Of a DNA stretch of 64,000 nt, positions 25,804-37,036 are shown piece after piece. A program made the translations under genes and the position numbers. Source of the stretch: Pyrenopolyporus hunteri (lineage: Eukaryota; Ascomycota; Sordariomycetes; Xylariales; Hypoxylaceae). The stretch covers positions 496,001-560,000 of the forward strand of contig CADCXC010000003.1 in assembly GCA_902806595.1 (NCBI GenBank). The letters run 5' to 3'. Under the pieces are notes generated by a model that was given only the letters and a program-made list of their open reading frames with translations, did not search any database and was not told the origin of the DNA. Numbering within the stretch: the stretch's first letter is position 1; the number at the start of each line of letters is the position of its first letter.

Positions 25804-27323
25804 GATAGCTAGAGTTTCTGGTAATAACTAGAATTAATGAATATGGTTAGCCCGCGAGGCAACACGGGTAAACTATCAGAATGATCTAGACATACTTTGT
25901 GTTATATCTTCGAGTAAGTATCACTAGGCTTGAACGACACCTTGTCTTGTAAATATGGAACAGAATGAGGAGGGCTAATGGTGGTAAAATATACTCAATG
26001 AAAGCCTTTTTTGATATGCTCACATTAAAGGAGCGCCCGAAGTTCCTTCGGGCTATGACATGGGCGCAGGTGTACGACTCAAGCCTCAAGTCCGGCGTGG
26101 CCGCCTGCGGGACAACTCATCTACTTCCTCTATCAGCGACACAGCGTAGGTAAGCATTTAACAAAGGCTATGCTGCAGCACTCTCCGCTTCGCCTCAGCC
26201 ACCTGCAGCCATTGTGGTGGTGACGTATGTTGCACCGGCGACCCCTATGACTTGCCTATCACCGACGTGTCCTGTAGTATTGCACATCTTTAGGAATGGT
26301 AGCCTAAGTACGCTGGCTTCTCTCTGTAGTCTACCAAAGTACTTCCTATTGAGATTATATTCTTATTTTCTCAATTAATATATGAGGATCGACCCAGAAA
26401 GAGGTGAGGGGACTCACCCACCGGCGAAGGCAGCCCAAGGTAAGTTAAGTTCCATTAGCACCAGACAGCGAAATTCTATTATGGTAATATTGCGGTAGTA
26501 GTGGACGGTGTTTCTAATATCGAGTCACATAAAAATGACGAAGACAATGCCCAGTCCAAGAAATGTACGATTGATAGCGTAGAAGTCAACAATGAGCGGG
26601 CCAATGATGTAGGCCCCCGCCCACCGAGTCCGAGATCGAGATACCCGGATCAACCTCACCTTTTGAGTATTAAACACCTTGACCCGACCAACCCTGGGGA
26701 CAGGGTAGTCCGTCGTCGTCTACCCAATCCGATCTGCGAGGTCAACCCTTCAGACGTCAACTATGCTACAAATTTTCTCGACGCTATGCGGACAAGGGTC
26801 GTTCCGTGGATACGTAGTTGCAGCGGCGAACCTGCTTCTACTAGAGAAGGCGAAAATCGTTACAGATTTAATTTTCGAAAGATAAAATGAATGAATGTAT
26901 GGAGACCACAATGTCGGCTAGTCGATCTTGTCTTCAAGATGCACTGTACGGCACGAGAAGCAGGCGAATGGGGAAAACTCTCGAGCAATACAGCGAGTGC
27001 GGCCTCCATTACCTTATTACAATCGACTAGTTAATATCAACGCCCACACATTTAAGGCAATTCAAAACTACAACTGCATAGAAAAGCGCAGCATATAGAA
27101 CCGCGACCCTTTCCTTGCGACCGGAGAGGTAAGAAACACCAGTACCTCTGAATCTCCCCTCTTTATGCATCTTATGAGCGTGGCATCTCCCCCTATTAGC
27201 TCCAAACAATCTCGGCCCTCAAACCTACCCTTTGATAATATACTCCCACAGCCTCTTTAAGATTACCTCATCTAACAACCATGGGTGTTGCAGTACTCGA
27301 CCAGTCATTACATTATAAAGTGT
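25804..27323. other. Intergenic, no firm gene
   Basis: A 129-codon open frame at 26501-26890 (plus) starts with GTG and has no early ATG, so I do not call it. Nothing else coherent was seen. Confidence 0.4.
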
Positions 27324-27674
27324 TGCATGCCTAAGGAGTCCCCGGACGCGAAGCTGTGGAATGTGTTCACTATTGCTAAGCGGGAACGCAAGGACGAAGG
27401 CGGAGAACCTATATATGGTGCACGTTCTGGGAACTTATCTAAGGAACGATCAATTAATTTCGGGATGCGCATTGGTATCGCCCTTTTGGGCGGTCTCTAT
27501 CCTATCGGAACCATGTGGTTGATGGTGCTACGGAGTGCCTAATACAAGTCTCCCATTACGGCGACAGCCTTTGCTGGAGGATTTGGTCTCGTTCTGGCGT
27601 GCTTCTTACGCGAGGTGAAAGGTATGTTGGCTAGAACAGCAGCATATGCATCTATGCTAGTCGTCTTGAATTAA
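27324..27674 (+). pseudogene. DUF6594-type protein, C-terminal fragment with premature stop
   Basis: The frame reads FTIAKRERKDEGGEP, then a short linker and FGMRIGIALLGGLYPIGTMW. After an in-frame TAA (27540-27542) the same frame continues as YKSPITATAFAGGFGLVLAC and ends LARTAAYASMLVVLN before TAA at 27672-27674. This pattern of two or three hydrophobic segments after a basic linker is the conserved C-terminus of fungal DUF6594 membrane proteins, recognised from memory. The N-terminal part of the family is missing and no upstream exon was found. It is therefore a truncated, stop-containing relic of unknown original function. Confidence 0.65.
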
Positions 27675-28281
27675 GTTAGCTGTAATAATTTAATTATAAA
27701 CCTAGTAAACTCCAGTTACAGACATCTCTATTCTTCAGCGACGACATATGAGTTGGATAAGAAACCAGCAGGATACCTAGATGTTAGGCCAAAGGAAAAG
27801 CATAGACATCGTTATCTACTCCGATAATTAGAGATCACAACTAAGGGAACGACGATGATGCATCCCTTCCTGGCCCAAGTTGGGTTCAAAAGTGTGAAGT
27901 CACTTAGAGTAACAATATAAGGGGCGGCTCAAGTCCTGGTAGGTATTTAGGTGCAACCCGCCGTCCTTCGTTCATATGTTCATAGTAAGGCATCAGGGCA
28001 GGCACGCTTCAGAAACCAACCAAGGTCTACAGAGTAATAATGATAAGGTTCCTTGGAAGCGGATACGTCGACCACGTCCTGCTGTGCAGTTTCCCCTTAG
28101 CAACAGGGGAACGGTCCCTCGAGGAGTTCAGTGAAGGTCGAGAAACTGAGCTCTCCATCTCCTAAGCATCTATTCCTCATCCCCTTCGCCTTATATCCAA
28201 TTCCCCAAAGCCTGGACACCATTATTTTTAACTATTTTCCCTACACTCTTTTCTACTAAAGTATTAGCGCCCATATACAGC
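27675..28281. other. Intergenic
   Basis: Spacer between the DUF6594 relic and the poly-serine gene. No coding or RNA feature was recognised. Confidence 0.4.
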
Positions 28282-28379
28282 ATGGATTGCAGTAGTCGCA
28301 GTACTAGCAGTATCGGCAGCAATAGCAGCAATGGCGGTGATCGTGGCGATGGCGGCGATAGTGGCGACAGCAGCAATAG

Positions 28380-28415
<36 letters not shown>

Positions 28416-29279
28416 TAGCAAACTAAACCCGGAAGCAGTCTGGTGGTATCCAGGCAGACTCCGCCCGATGATCATTCCCGAAGGCCACATCCTCATCAAC
28501 GTCGAGATATTTCAGCCCGATCCGTACGTCCTGAAACCCCTCCCTGAGGATGATGTCCGAGTGGCAGCAGATATCCTGGAAGCCGGCGTAATCGACGGGC
28601 TCGTGCTCGCGCGAGAGGGATTTTACGGGACCTACGGCAAATTTGTCAGGTGCATCCCCAGACCCTACGACCTTAGCCTCGTCCTGATGCAGGTGGCGGA
28701 CATTCGACAACACCATTTGAAGCGAATCCGCTCCAGGGCCGCTGGAATTCGCAACTCCAGAACGCCAGGGGACACCGACTATTTACAGGAAGTCGTCAAG
28801 CACCTGAATCGCTTAATCAGACGTATTCTTAATGCTGAGCGAGGTTTGCCCTTTCACCACCAGCTATTCGATCCCAAGTACAAGGTGAGCTCGACCTTTC
28901 TCCTTCGTGTCCAAACTTAGGTAGAGACTGTGCGCTTTTTTCGCCCTCTTCACCTCGTACATATTCAGAGTTTTAACGACGCCGGCGCCCTTTCCATGAC
29001 CTCGACGCGTCCTTCTCCTTCCCCTCTTTGCTCTATTTTCAGATATCTTCTAAGCATCGATACGTGTGCGAACGTCGAGCTCCCCATAGGGTAGTCGCTA
29101 ATGGAAGCTTACCAATGGAACAGCGAGCTATTTTGGGAACCAGTCTTACTCTCAGTAAGCTCGAGAATAATGTTTGGCGCTTTCTCAATACTCTAAAGAT
29201 GTACGTCTTCATCCACACGTCCATACCTAGGTACCTATGTGTGATTTGGCGCATTGCCCGGCTAATACAGTATGAGTAG
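28282..29279 (+). CDS. Hypothetical poly-serine protein (two-exon model)
   Basis: Exon 1 (28282-28884) starts at ATG. It encodes a Ser/Gly/Asp-rich leader including an uninterrupted AGC tract, then an ordered region (WWYPGRLRPMIIPEGHILIN, later YDLSLVLMQVADIRQHHLKR). A donor GTGAGC follows TACAAG at 28885. The acceptor CTCTATTTTCAG ends at 29042 after a strong pyrimidine tract, in phase with an open frame to TAG at 29279, giving about 279 aa. Without splicing the frame ends at 28920 (212 aa). Exon 2 is doubtful because it contains the CCTAGGTACC spacer motif near 29225 and has no recognisable character. Family unknown. Confidence 0.5.
28381..28413 (+). repeat. (AGC)11 trinucleotide microsatellite
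   Basis: Eleven perfect AGC units inside a longer AGC/GGC/AGT-rich tract (about 28284-28425) encoding serine in the 28282 gene. Length variation here would alter the serine run without shifting frame. Confidence 0.9.
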
Positions 29280-30275
29280 ATATGGCAAGACGAACGGCAA
29301 CTCCCTTCCTGGAGACTTCGTCTATTACAAAAAGGTTTAGCTTACATGTTTTATAACGTTATGTGGGAATCTCCCCTGGAGGGTTGCGGATGTCTGCCGT
29401 AGGACTCAGCGACAATAATTTGATGGCAACCAGCTCAAGGTAGGTAACGTCCAGGGAGGCGGAGTACCAGCGGGAGTGTGAAGAGGAGTTTAGCGTGCAT
29501 AAAAAAAGAAACCAGTAAATAAATACAAGTCTGGCGACAGTTTATGGTGCATGTGTCAACGCAAACGCATGTTCCACGTTTCAAGGTTAGCCAAAGCGAA
29601 CACTCAGAGTGAGTAAAGGTACCATATAGGTATACTGGCCATGCTACGGCATTACGTGTGGGAAAGGTACGTTTTGGGATAAGCGGGGATAGAAAGACGA
29701 TGCTTCCTTTCTTGCGTTCTTTTTTTCCCCTAGTTGAACACTCGGCTACGGAATTGCCTCGATAGGAGATGGGGGATAGATCGTGGTGGGTTGACCGCTA
29801 CCATGCGCTTCGTCTACAGATCTTCCGAGTCCGTACATGAGAGTAATAGAATGGAGAGAACAAGACGTCCCGGACTGAGATATGTCGGTAGTTTGGTTGG
29901 CCAGCGGATGATTACCTAGTGTTTTCGGAGAGAATTCATCGAGCTAGAAGTCATTAGCATAGTTCCATACGGAGCCAATATTGACGCATTATAGAGAGCA
30001 CACGATCAACCAGGGATCACACGAGGTTTCGTTGTTTAGTTCGTTTTTCTCATTCGGTGTCTAGACGACGAATTCGTTGAACACAAGGACCTGAGCCGGC
30101 GAACTTATTCCCAACCCTATGACCGCCCCTGCCGTTCCCTCGAAATTCGCAGTGTGACAAGTGCAAATATGACGATCAAGTTTCCCTAACCCACACGCCG
30201 GATCTAGTTGCAATGAGACGGTTTGTCTGGTATTTGTTTTGGTGCCTGAAAAAATGCAGAAAGACGAAGGAAGAA
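29280..30275. other. Intergenic 3' of the L16 gene
   Basis: No gene recognised. It includes short A- or T-rich tracts (about 29503, 29720) and the L16 downstream region. Confidence 0.4.
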
Positions 30276-31430
30276 TTAGTAGCCGTAGGACTGGAGGGCC
30301 TCGGCCGTCTTGCTGTCGACCTTCGCGTTCTTCTTGGCCTCCGACAGCTGTCGCAGCGCAAGCTTCTTGCGCTCGTAGTAGGCAGCACCCTTCGCCTTTC
30401 GTCGCTCCTCAAGTCTATGGCCAGCGAGTTAGTAAAGGTCACTATAAGTTACGGAACAGCAGCTCCCGTCCACATGTGGGCTGTACAAAAGAAAAGGAAA
30501 AAGGATCTGCCCGGAATGGACCAGTGGTTTAACATACCGCTCAACGACACCCTGGTACTTCCAACCGACCTCGTGGCTCAGACGGCCAACAGCGCAGAAC
30601 TTTCGGCCGGGTTGCAGTCGGAGGACACGGAGAGCCTGGGGGACAACCATCTTCTTCTGCTTGTCGTAGGGGGGAGGGACACCCTCGAAGACCTTAAGTC
30701 GCTCCAACGCGGCGGCGCCTCGAGCAGTCTTGTGGGGGATCATGCCGCGGACGGCCTTGTAGAAGATTCGCGACGGGGCACGGAAGTGGAAGGGACCTAG
30801 TAGGCGCGTTAGATGATTCGTGTCATTTGAAGTCTGATAACGCGACTAATTCGGTATTGCCGTAGACGCAGAGAAGGATTCGAACGTACCACCTCGGGTA
30901 GGGTTGTATCGAGTCATCTTGCGAAGGTAGGCATGGTACTTGACTGTAATTTCACATCAGCTTCTGCCCTCTACTATTGCCTCGACCCGTGAAATGATTC
31001 CAAGCTCTTGACCAGGTCCGGCTCAACCCAAATCAATTTCCGGAAGACAGACACCGCTCGGAGGGGCGGGGGAGGGAATCACGTACGCTTCGCGCGGAAG
31101 AACTCGCCGGAGATGTTGAGGGCCTCGCAGCGGACGACAACGATCTTCTGACCGCTGAGGAGCTGCTTGGCGACGATACTGGCAAGTCGGCCAAGGAGGT
31201 GACCCTTGCCATCAATGACGACCTAAAAAGGAAATCGGTATCAGCCTCAAGTCCATCTTCGTAATTCGCATCTAATTTGTGCGATGTGCCAATTGAACAA
31301 GGAAATAGATGCGGCCCGGTCGCCAGAACAATCGACCCGAAGCCACCCTTCTAATCATCTGCTCGCCCGGAAGATCAAAGTGCTGGGATGGGGTTGCGTC
31401 GGTACTCACAACAGGCTCGAAGGACGACAT
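30276..31430 (-). CDS. 60S ribosomal protein L16 (L13a family), 202 aa
   Basis: Cytosolic large-subunit ribosomal protein (uL13). Five exons: 31430-31410, 31222-31087, 30943-30890, 30796-30538, 30414-30276. All introns are GT-AG (187, 143, 93, 123 nt), and the phases close to 609 nt. The first exon gives only MSSFEPV and is joined to VVIDGKGHLLGRLASIVAKQ. Other landmarks are NPTRGGPFHFRAPSRIFYKA across exons 3-4, MIPHKTARGAAALERLKVFE, VGRLSHEVGWKYQG, and a C-terminus ending SKTAEALQSYGY. The 202-residue length is exactly as expected for fungal L16. A tiny first exon and several introns are typical of fungal ribosomal-protein genes. Nothing is broken. Confidence 0.97.
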
Positions 31431-32486
31431 CTTTCCGAATTGTCACCACGGTAGATAATCCTCAGAGGTGGGACAGGAAGATGAACTGGAAAGAGAAAGA
31501 GAAAAGAAGGAATTGAATAGGTCAAGAGCGCAATGGGAAATGCGTCTGAGGCCTATTGGGTTATCCCTCGCTGTTGTAGGTTAGTAGTCGCGTTGATGTT
31601 GATGGTCGCAAATGTGGAAAAGGTTCGCCCTCAAATGATGAAAATTATCGGACACACAATCCGCAGAGTGTGCACAGTGGGAGAATGCCGCTAATCCTGG
31701 TTTGGAATGGTGGGGCACCACTACGGAAGCGAGAGGGTTGTTCGCCTAGTGCGCCTAGGGCTTGCATAACCTAACAAATAAAATCGGGAAGCACCTTTCC
31801 AAAAAACAATTGAAGAGGTAGCATTGGTCAAGTGCCTAGGTACTAGTTATGTAATCGGCTTCTTTTAATCTTTACCTAATATTGGCAGCTTATGTAATTG
31901 TATGCCTCTACCATATAGCTAGGTAGGAGGTACCTACTTAGGTACCTTCATATGTAACCTATCCCATTGCTGCGATAAGCTTAGCCCGAAAAAAAGAAAG
32001 GATTCGATTTAATACATGACGGCTTCATCTTTTCACTCGAATACACCTCTTATGTATTCCGTAGGTAGGTACCTATTCACTCACTGCCTACCCCGCCACT
32101 CCCCGCAACGGGTACCAAATATCTAAAGATCCTGACTCCCCATTAACTGCTAGGTTATATTCTACCAATCAAAGTTATGATAAGAGGATTCAATATAAAA
32201 GTACCTGTGTACCTACGTAGGTAGGTAACGCACCTGTTTCTTCCCATATTATGCTCACACAATGGCCTACAAATTATAGCGAGACCTAGGAATTGTAAAA
32301 GCAACACATGGAACCGGGAAGTAGCTCGTATTAGACCGCTATGTAGGGTAGAGGAAAATCTCAGGTTACTTTAGTATCGTAATTCCAGGACTAGCTGAGT
32401 ACCTAGGTAAGGTAGGTAAGGTAGGTAAGGTAGGTAAGGTAGGTAAGGTAGGTAGATAGGTGGCAGGCTGACAACATGCTCAAAGC
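31431..32486. other. Spacer between L16 and BAG genes
   Basis: Contains the L16 promoter side and AGGTACCT motif clusters (31917-31945, 32060-32075, 32205-32228). No gene seen. Confidence 0.5.
32404..32457. repeat. 9-bp tandem repeat (GGTAAGGTA type)
   Basis: About five and a half head-to-tail copies of a 9-bp unit reading GGTAAGGTA, directly downstream of the BAG gene stop. It looks like an expansion of the AGGT spacer motif. Confidence 0.85.
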
Positions 32487-33686
32487 TCACCTCCCTTTCG
32501 GCCTAATAGCAGGCGGTAGATATTCATCGATCTCCTTCAGAACGTCTTGCACATACGTCACCAGCTCCTTTCTCTTCGCTCTGATATCCAGGTCGCCACC
32601 CGTATCTACCTCATCAAGCTTCAACAGCACGTGCTGCATTATCGTCTCACTCAACTTCCGATGCTCATCCTCCAATTTCTTCTTGTCCCTCGGTGGGTTA
32701 TCCATAAATTGCTGGCAAAGCGGTAATAGCTTCGAGTCGAAATGGGCTCTTATTGCGTCCAGCTTCTCTCTGGGGCCAGACGGCACCGCGGGAGATGGCA
32801 CCCTGGACGGGTGGATGGATGGATCTGGTGATGGCTTTCTACCGTCCCAATCACGTTGCCCAGGCACTTCTAGGTTCGCCGTACTCTCACGGGGACTGAC
32901 ACGCTCCTTCTTCTTTTTCCGATTCTTATTCTTCTTGGTCTTCTTGGGCTTCTGTCGATTTTCTGTGACGACAACTTCCTCACTAGTGCTTTCGTCCTCG
33001 TCGCTGAACCTCCCCTCAGGTACCACAACTAGTAATTCACTGTTATTCTTCACGCCGTAGTCGCGGATGGGAACGTCTAGTTCTTGAAGTCGGCGACCTT
33101 TGTACAGCATGTCCATATGGCGAGTCTGGCTATTGCGGAGACCCATAACCAACGCTGCGCGAGTCCGCACATCCTTCACGAGAAGTTTGCCATCGCCGAT
33201 AGAATATGCCGGGAAATGCACGGGATATGTAACGCCCTTGTTCTTGATCAGAAGTACGTCATCGTCCAGGCTAGCGGTGGAGGGGCGACGTCGATTTTGA
33301 GGGTCGTAGATTCGGGACGGGGATCGTAAGGATTCCTCGAGATCTTCGGATGTTATATAGCTAAAGTCATCATCGGTGACGTGGGGTACGCCGTGGCTAT
33401 CAGCCTGCGAAGCGTATGGCGATATGCTGTCACGGCTGGAGCCCCAGCCAAAGCGAGACATCATCATGAAAGGTATTGCAATAGCAGCGGCGGAGGTGCA
33501 GGCTAAGGTTGGGTATAAAAGGGTTGGTGGTACTCCTTGCTTCGCAAGATATTCGCTGGACCCGGCAACTGCTTCGGAGAGGTGGTCGACTGTTGCCTGA
33601 ACGTAGGTCTGCAATGCGGGAGGTAGTAATGTGGTAAGGTTCTTAATGGCACTAGCTGATGCCAAGATCGCCTGATTCGAAGCCAC
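32487..33686 (-). CDS. Ubiquitin-like plus BAG domain co-chaperone, about 399 aa
   Basis: Hsp70 nucleotide-exchange co-chaperone of the BAG family. A hydrophobic segment lies at residues 56-77 (LLYPTLACTSAAAIAIPFMM), probably a membrane anchor. It is followed by a Ser/Asp-rich linker, a ubiquitin-like domain (about 144-223, with DMLYKGRRLQELDVPIRDYG), a Lys-rich stretch (246-262), a Pro/Ser linker, and a C-terminal three-helix BAG domain (about 305-390, ending LKEIDEYLPPAIRP). The frame continues upstream only to a TAG at 33696-33698, and no ATG lies between. The expected start reads GTG in the context CAAG-GTG-GCTTCG, where ATG would give MAS. The next in-frame ATGs (about residues 74-76) lie within the hydrophobic segment. 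A non-AUG start, a mini-exon upstream or a sequence error are all possible. Confidence 0.88.
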   Translation of the reverse strand: MASNQAILASASAIKNLTTLLPPALQTYVQATVDHLSEAVAGSSEYLAKQGVPPTLLYPTLACTSAAAIAIPFMMMSRFGWGSSRDSISPYASQADSHGVPHVTDDDFSYITSEDLEESLRSPSRIYDPQNRRRPSTASLDDDVLLIKNKGVTYPVHFPAYSIGDGKLLVKDVRTRAALVMGLRNSQTRHMDMLYKGRRLQELDVPIRDYGVKNNSELLVVVPEGRFSDEDESTSEEVVVTENRQKPKKTKKNKNRKKKKERVSPRESTANLEVPGQRDWDGRKPSPDPSIHPSRVPSPAVPSGPREKLDAIRAHFDSKLLPLCQQFMDNPPRDKKKLEDEHRKLSETIMQHVLLKLDEVDTGGDLDIRAKRKELVTYVQDVLKEIDEYLPPAIRPKGR

Positions 33687-35439
33687 CTTGAAGAGCTAGG
33701 TTGTCCCGGAGGACACCCAGCGAAGTCTTTTTATTTTAACTTGCGGAGAAGCAGAGGGAGCTGCCGAGTCGCAGATGTAGCTACCTTGGTGGTACCGAGA
33801 CCCGCGGTAGACAATCGTTCACAGCACCCGTTTGACTGGATGCAGGTAATCCCGGGACGGAGCCGTGCATACGTACGTCCGCCTAGGACTTTTTTGCACA
33901 AGTTCTGGGAGCCCTATAGGTCACCACGCCCTGCTAGGCAAGCTGGTTTGCTGTTGTGAATGTGTCTGGCACAGGTACTGTAGAAGTCGTAAAGGGGGGT
34001 AGAGACACGTCCCACTGTGGCCGATAGAGGCTTTGAGGTGTTTGTACAAGCAACACGGGCAATACAAGCGACTCTTGGTCCAGGTAGGTACCCTTGGGCT
34101 CCCTTTTTGCCGTTGTATGCGGTGCCGGGTCCGACTGTGCTCGACTATACAGCGGATCGATGATGTGTTGTCGCTGCAAAGTAGAAACAGTTCGGTCAAA
34201 GACGAACCCACGATAGGTTGCCACTGTAGGTCATGCGATTCGAGGAACGGGCCTGCTTATGGATCTCCCGTAAGGAACCCGACTAAGACGATTCTCTCTT
34301 ATTGGCCGGGCGCTAGAATAGTTCCACAGCTAAAGGTATCGCATCTATCGACAGTGCGACTTGTTTTGGTACAATGCCAGAAGAAAAAAATCACACCAGA
34401 TACCTACCGTGCCTCACGCACATGCGCGATAAAGGACGAAGTATTCTTTGCCAATTGCCTATTGCCCAATTGCTGAAGGAACGGGCTTTTGTTGCAATTG
34501 GACGATACCGCACCGCGCCTGTAGGGTACGGAAGATAACGGCGGGATAGGCAGAATAAATAGGTAATAGGTAGGTAGTATAGGTTAGGTTGAATGTAGGA
34601 AAAGGGAGAGGATGAACTTTTATTGGGCGAATGATGGAAAAGTCGGATTTCCTTTTGGCAATTGGCAAATGCCAATTACTGGCAAGCCAGGTGTCGGAGC
34701 TTCAGTGGTTGGAGCCCCGGAACAAGGCTGTCTCAGCGCAGTTGCCTTGGGTCGCGGTACATAAAAGTAGAATGGAAGATTCAAAATCAATTAAGAGCCC
34801 AATTAGGCAAGGCGCGGGGCCATGCAGCAGCTCCTTATGTACTTCCGTACTTTGAATTGCCCCGCCAACATTGAAACTCATGCGGCTTTCGGCACGACCT
34901 CAATAGGTACATACCCCACCTCACACGCAATTCCTCAAAAGGCAACATGCTAGGTACGGTACCTAGGTACCACCTCCTCGCCATGTACGTATCTACCTCG
35001 TACCTATGTAATGTACCTAGGTAGGTACGGTATCCAGATCCCAGATACAGCCAAGTATGGTACAACCGGTGGAAGCTCTCAAGTCTGACCATTGCGTCAT
35101 TTTCTTGAGCTGTCAGATAGTCGAAGTGTACCTCACCAGCAAAATGTGTATGAACCGATACACCATGCAATGAATCTATATCCCGAATTCTCACATCTGT
35201 TGGTTCTGTAATACAGCAACATGCTGTAATATATACCTCTTCTTATATATATACACGTACACCTCTATTTATACCCAGGTATGAATACCTATACTTTCAC
35301 ATCAAGCACTTATGTAGTAGGTTAGGTGACTCACGTAGGTATGTGTCAACGTGTTGTACATGTAAACCTATGCACGCAAGTAAGTATTGAGATGGCAAAA
35401 ATGCGAGATGTTAAGATACTGGTATACGTGTATACGATT
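33687..35439. other. Spacer up to the AT-rich block
   Basis: No supported gene. Pairs of GCCAATTGCC / GGCAATTGGC sit near 34449 and 34657. AGGTACCT motifs occur at about 34950-35030. From about 35215 the sequence grades into AT-rich TATATA tracts. Confidence 0.45.
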
Positions 35440-35520
35440 TCGCGTTATTAATCTCGAAATTTTATAATTACGCCTTTTATCGTTATAAAATAAGTTAAGT
35501 AGATAGTATTATATTATTAC

Positions 35521-35690
35521 TTAAATATAAAAAAAATAAATATTAAAATAAATTTTCGTTATTATAAAAATTTACGAAGTTAATTAATAACGTTTTATAT
35601 AAAATATTTTTATAAATTATATATTTCGTAAAATTTTAATATTAAATAAAAATATACGATATTTATTACTTATTAATAAATCGACGTTTT
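35521..35690 (+). repeat. Edge repeat, left copy (fully mutated)
   Basis: About 170 bp aligning in direct orientation with 57242-57413. In the second half it differs from the right copy almost only by C-to-T and G-to-A changes. Confidence 0.75.
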
Positions 35691-36750
35691 CGTTAATATA
35701 TATAATTATTAATATAAATATTTTTAATATTTATTATTATTTTTTTATTTAAACGTTAATTAAAAAAATAAAATAAATTTTCGTTTTATTTTTAAATAAT
35801 CGATTTTTTATTTAAATTTTTTAAAACGATTTTTATAATAAAAAAAAATATTTATCGAATTTTTATTAAAATATAAAAATTAAAATAATAATCGTTTAAT
35901 TCGTATATTAATTATAAATAATTTAATTTATTTTTTTTATAATTTAAAAATTTTATTATTTTAATATAATATAATTAAATTATTTTATATAATTTTCGAA
36001 GTTTTTTTACATTATATTTTTAAATATATAAATCGTTGATTTTTTATAATATTAAATATATAATTATAATAATATTAAAATTTAATTAAATATTTTATTA
36101 TAAAATTCGTAAATATATTATTTATAAGTAATTTAAATAATAATAATCGTAATTTATTTATTAATGTTTTAATATAAAAAAAAAAACTTTTATTTATATA
36201 TTTTAATCGAAAAATAATTATATATAATTTCGAAAAAAAAATATTCTAAATTTTTAATATATCGAATATTTATATTTACTATTATTTTAAATATTATCGA
36301 AATTTAATTAAACGATTTAATAAATATAATAAAAAATATAAAATTAATCGATTTTTTAAAAATTATTTAAAAAATTTTATTAAATATTTTTATTAATTTT
36401 ATATTTTTATATAAATCGAAGGAAATATTAATAATAATTATATTTTTCGTTCGAAAATATATATCGATTTTTTTTATTATAAATATTAATTCGAAATTAA
36501 AATAAAACGTAAAAAATTTTATATTTATATTAAAAATTTATAAATCGAAATTTTTTAAAATTTTATTAATAATAATATTAATAATAAAAATAATTTATTT
36601 ATAATAATTAAAATAATATATAATAATTAATAAAAATTTTATAAAATATTAATTATTCGAAAGTAAACTTATAAAATTTACCGTAAAAATTTAAAACGAC
36701 GTATAAATAATAATAATTACGAAAAAATATATAAATAAATCGATTTATAA

Positions 36751-37036
36751 TAAATTAAAACGAAAATTTTAAAATAAAAATAAAAAAAATATTTAAACTT
36801 ATAAACCGTAAATAAATTTTTACGTTTTTATTATTTAAATATAACGTTTAATTAATAAAATATAAATTTAATAAAAATAAAAAAATATATATATAATATA
36901 ATTAAATTATTATTAAAAAGTTTATTAAATTATAACTTATAAAAAAAATTAAAAAAAATTCGAGTTAAAATATATTAATCGATAAAATAATCACGTATTA
37001 TAATTTTTAAAATATTTATTTTAATTTATATTTTTT
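36751..37036 (+). repeat. Internal direct repeat, copy 1
   Basis: About 285 bp matching 49674-49960 in direct orientation at high identity, both AT-mutated. Shared landmarks include AAATTTTTACGTTTTTA and ATATAACGTTTAATTAAT. This shows the block contains copies of a repeated element. Confidence 0.8.

Noticed and set aside
26501..26890. 129-codon open frame
   Set aside because: Begins with GTG, has no early ATG and no recognisable family; not enough to call a eukaryotic gene.
30213..30800. 195-codon open frame on the plus strand
   Set aside because: Antisense to exons of the ribosomal protein L16 gene, which is certain from its sequence.
34449..34666. GCCAATTGCC / GGCAATTGGC inverted pair
   Set aside because: Only 10-bp arms about 200 bp apart, without matching flanks or a target duplication; not a supportable element.
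34835..35194. 119-codon open frame on the minus strand
   Set aside because: Overlaps AGGTACCT motif clusters and has no recognisable features.
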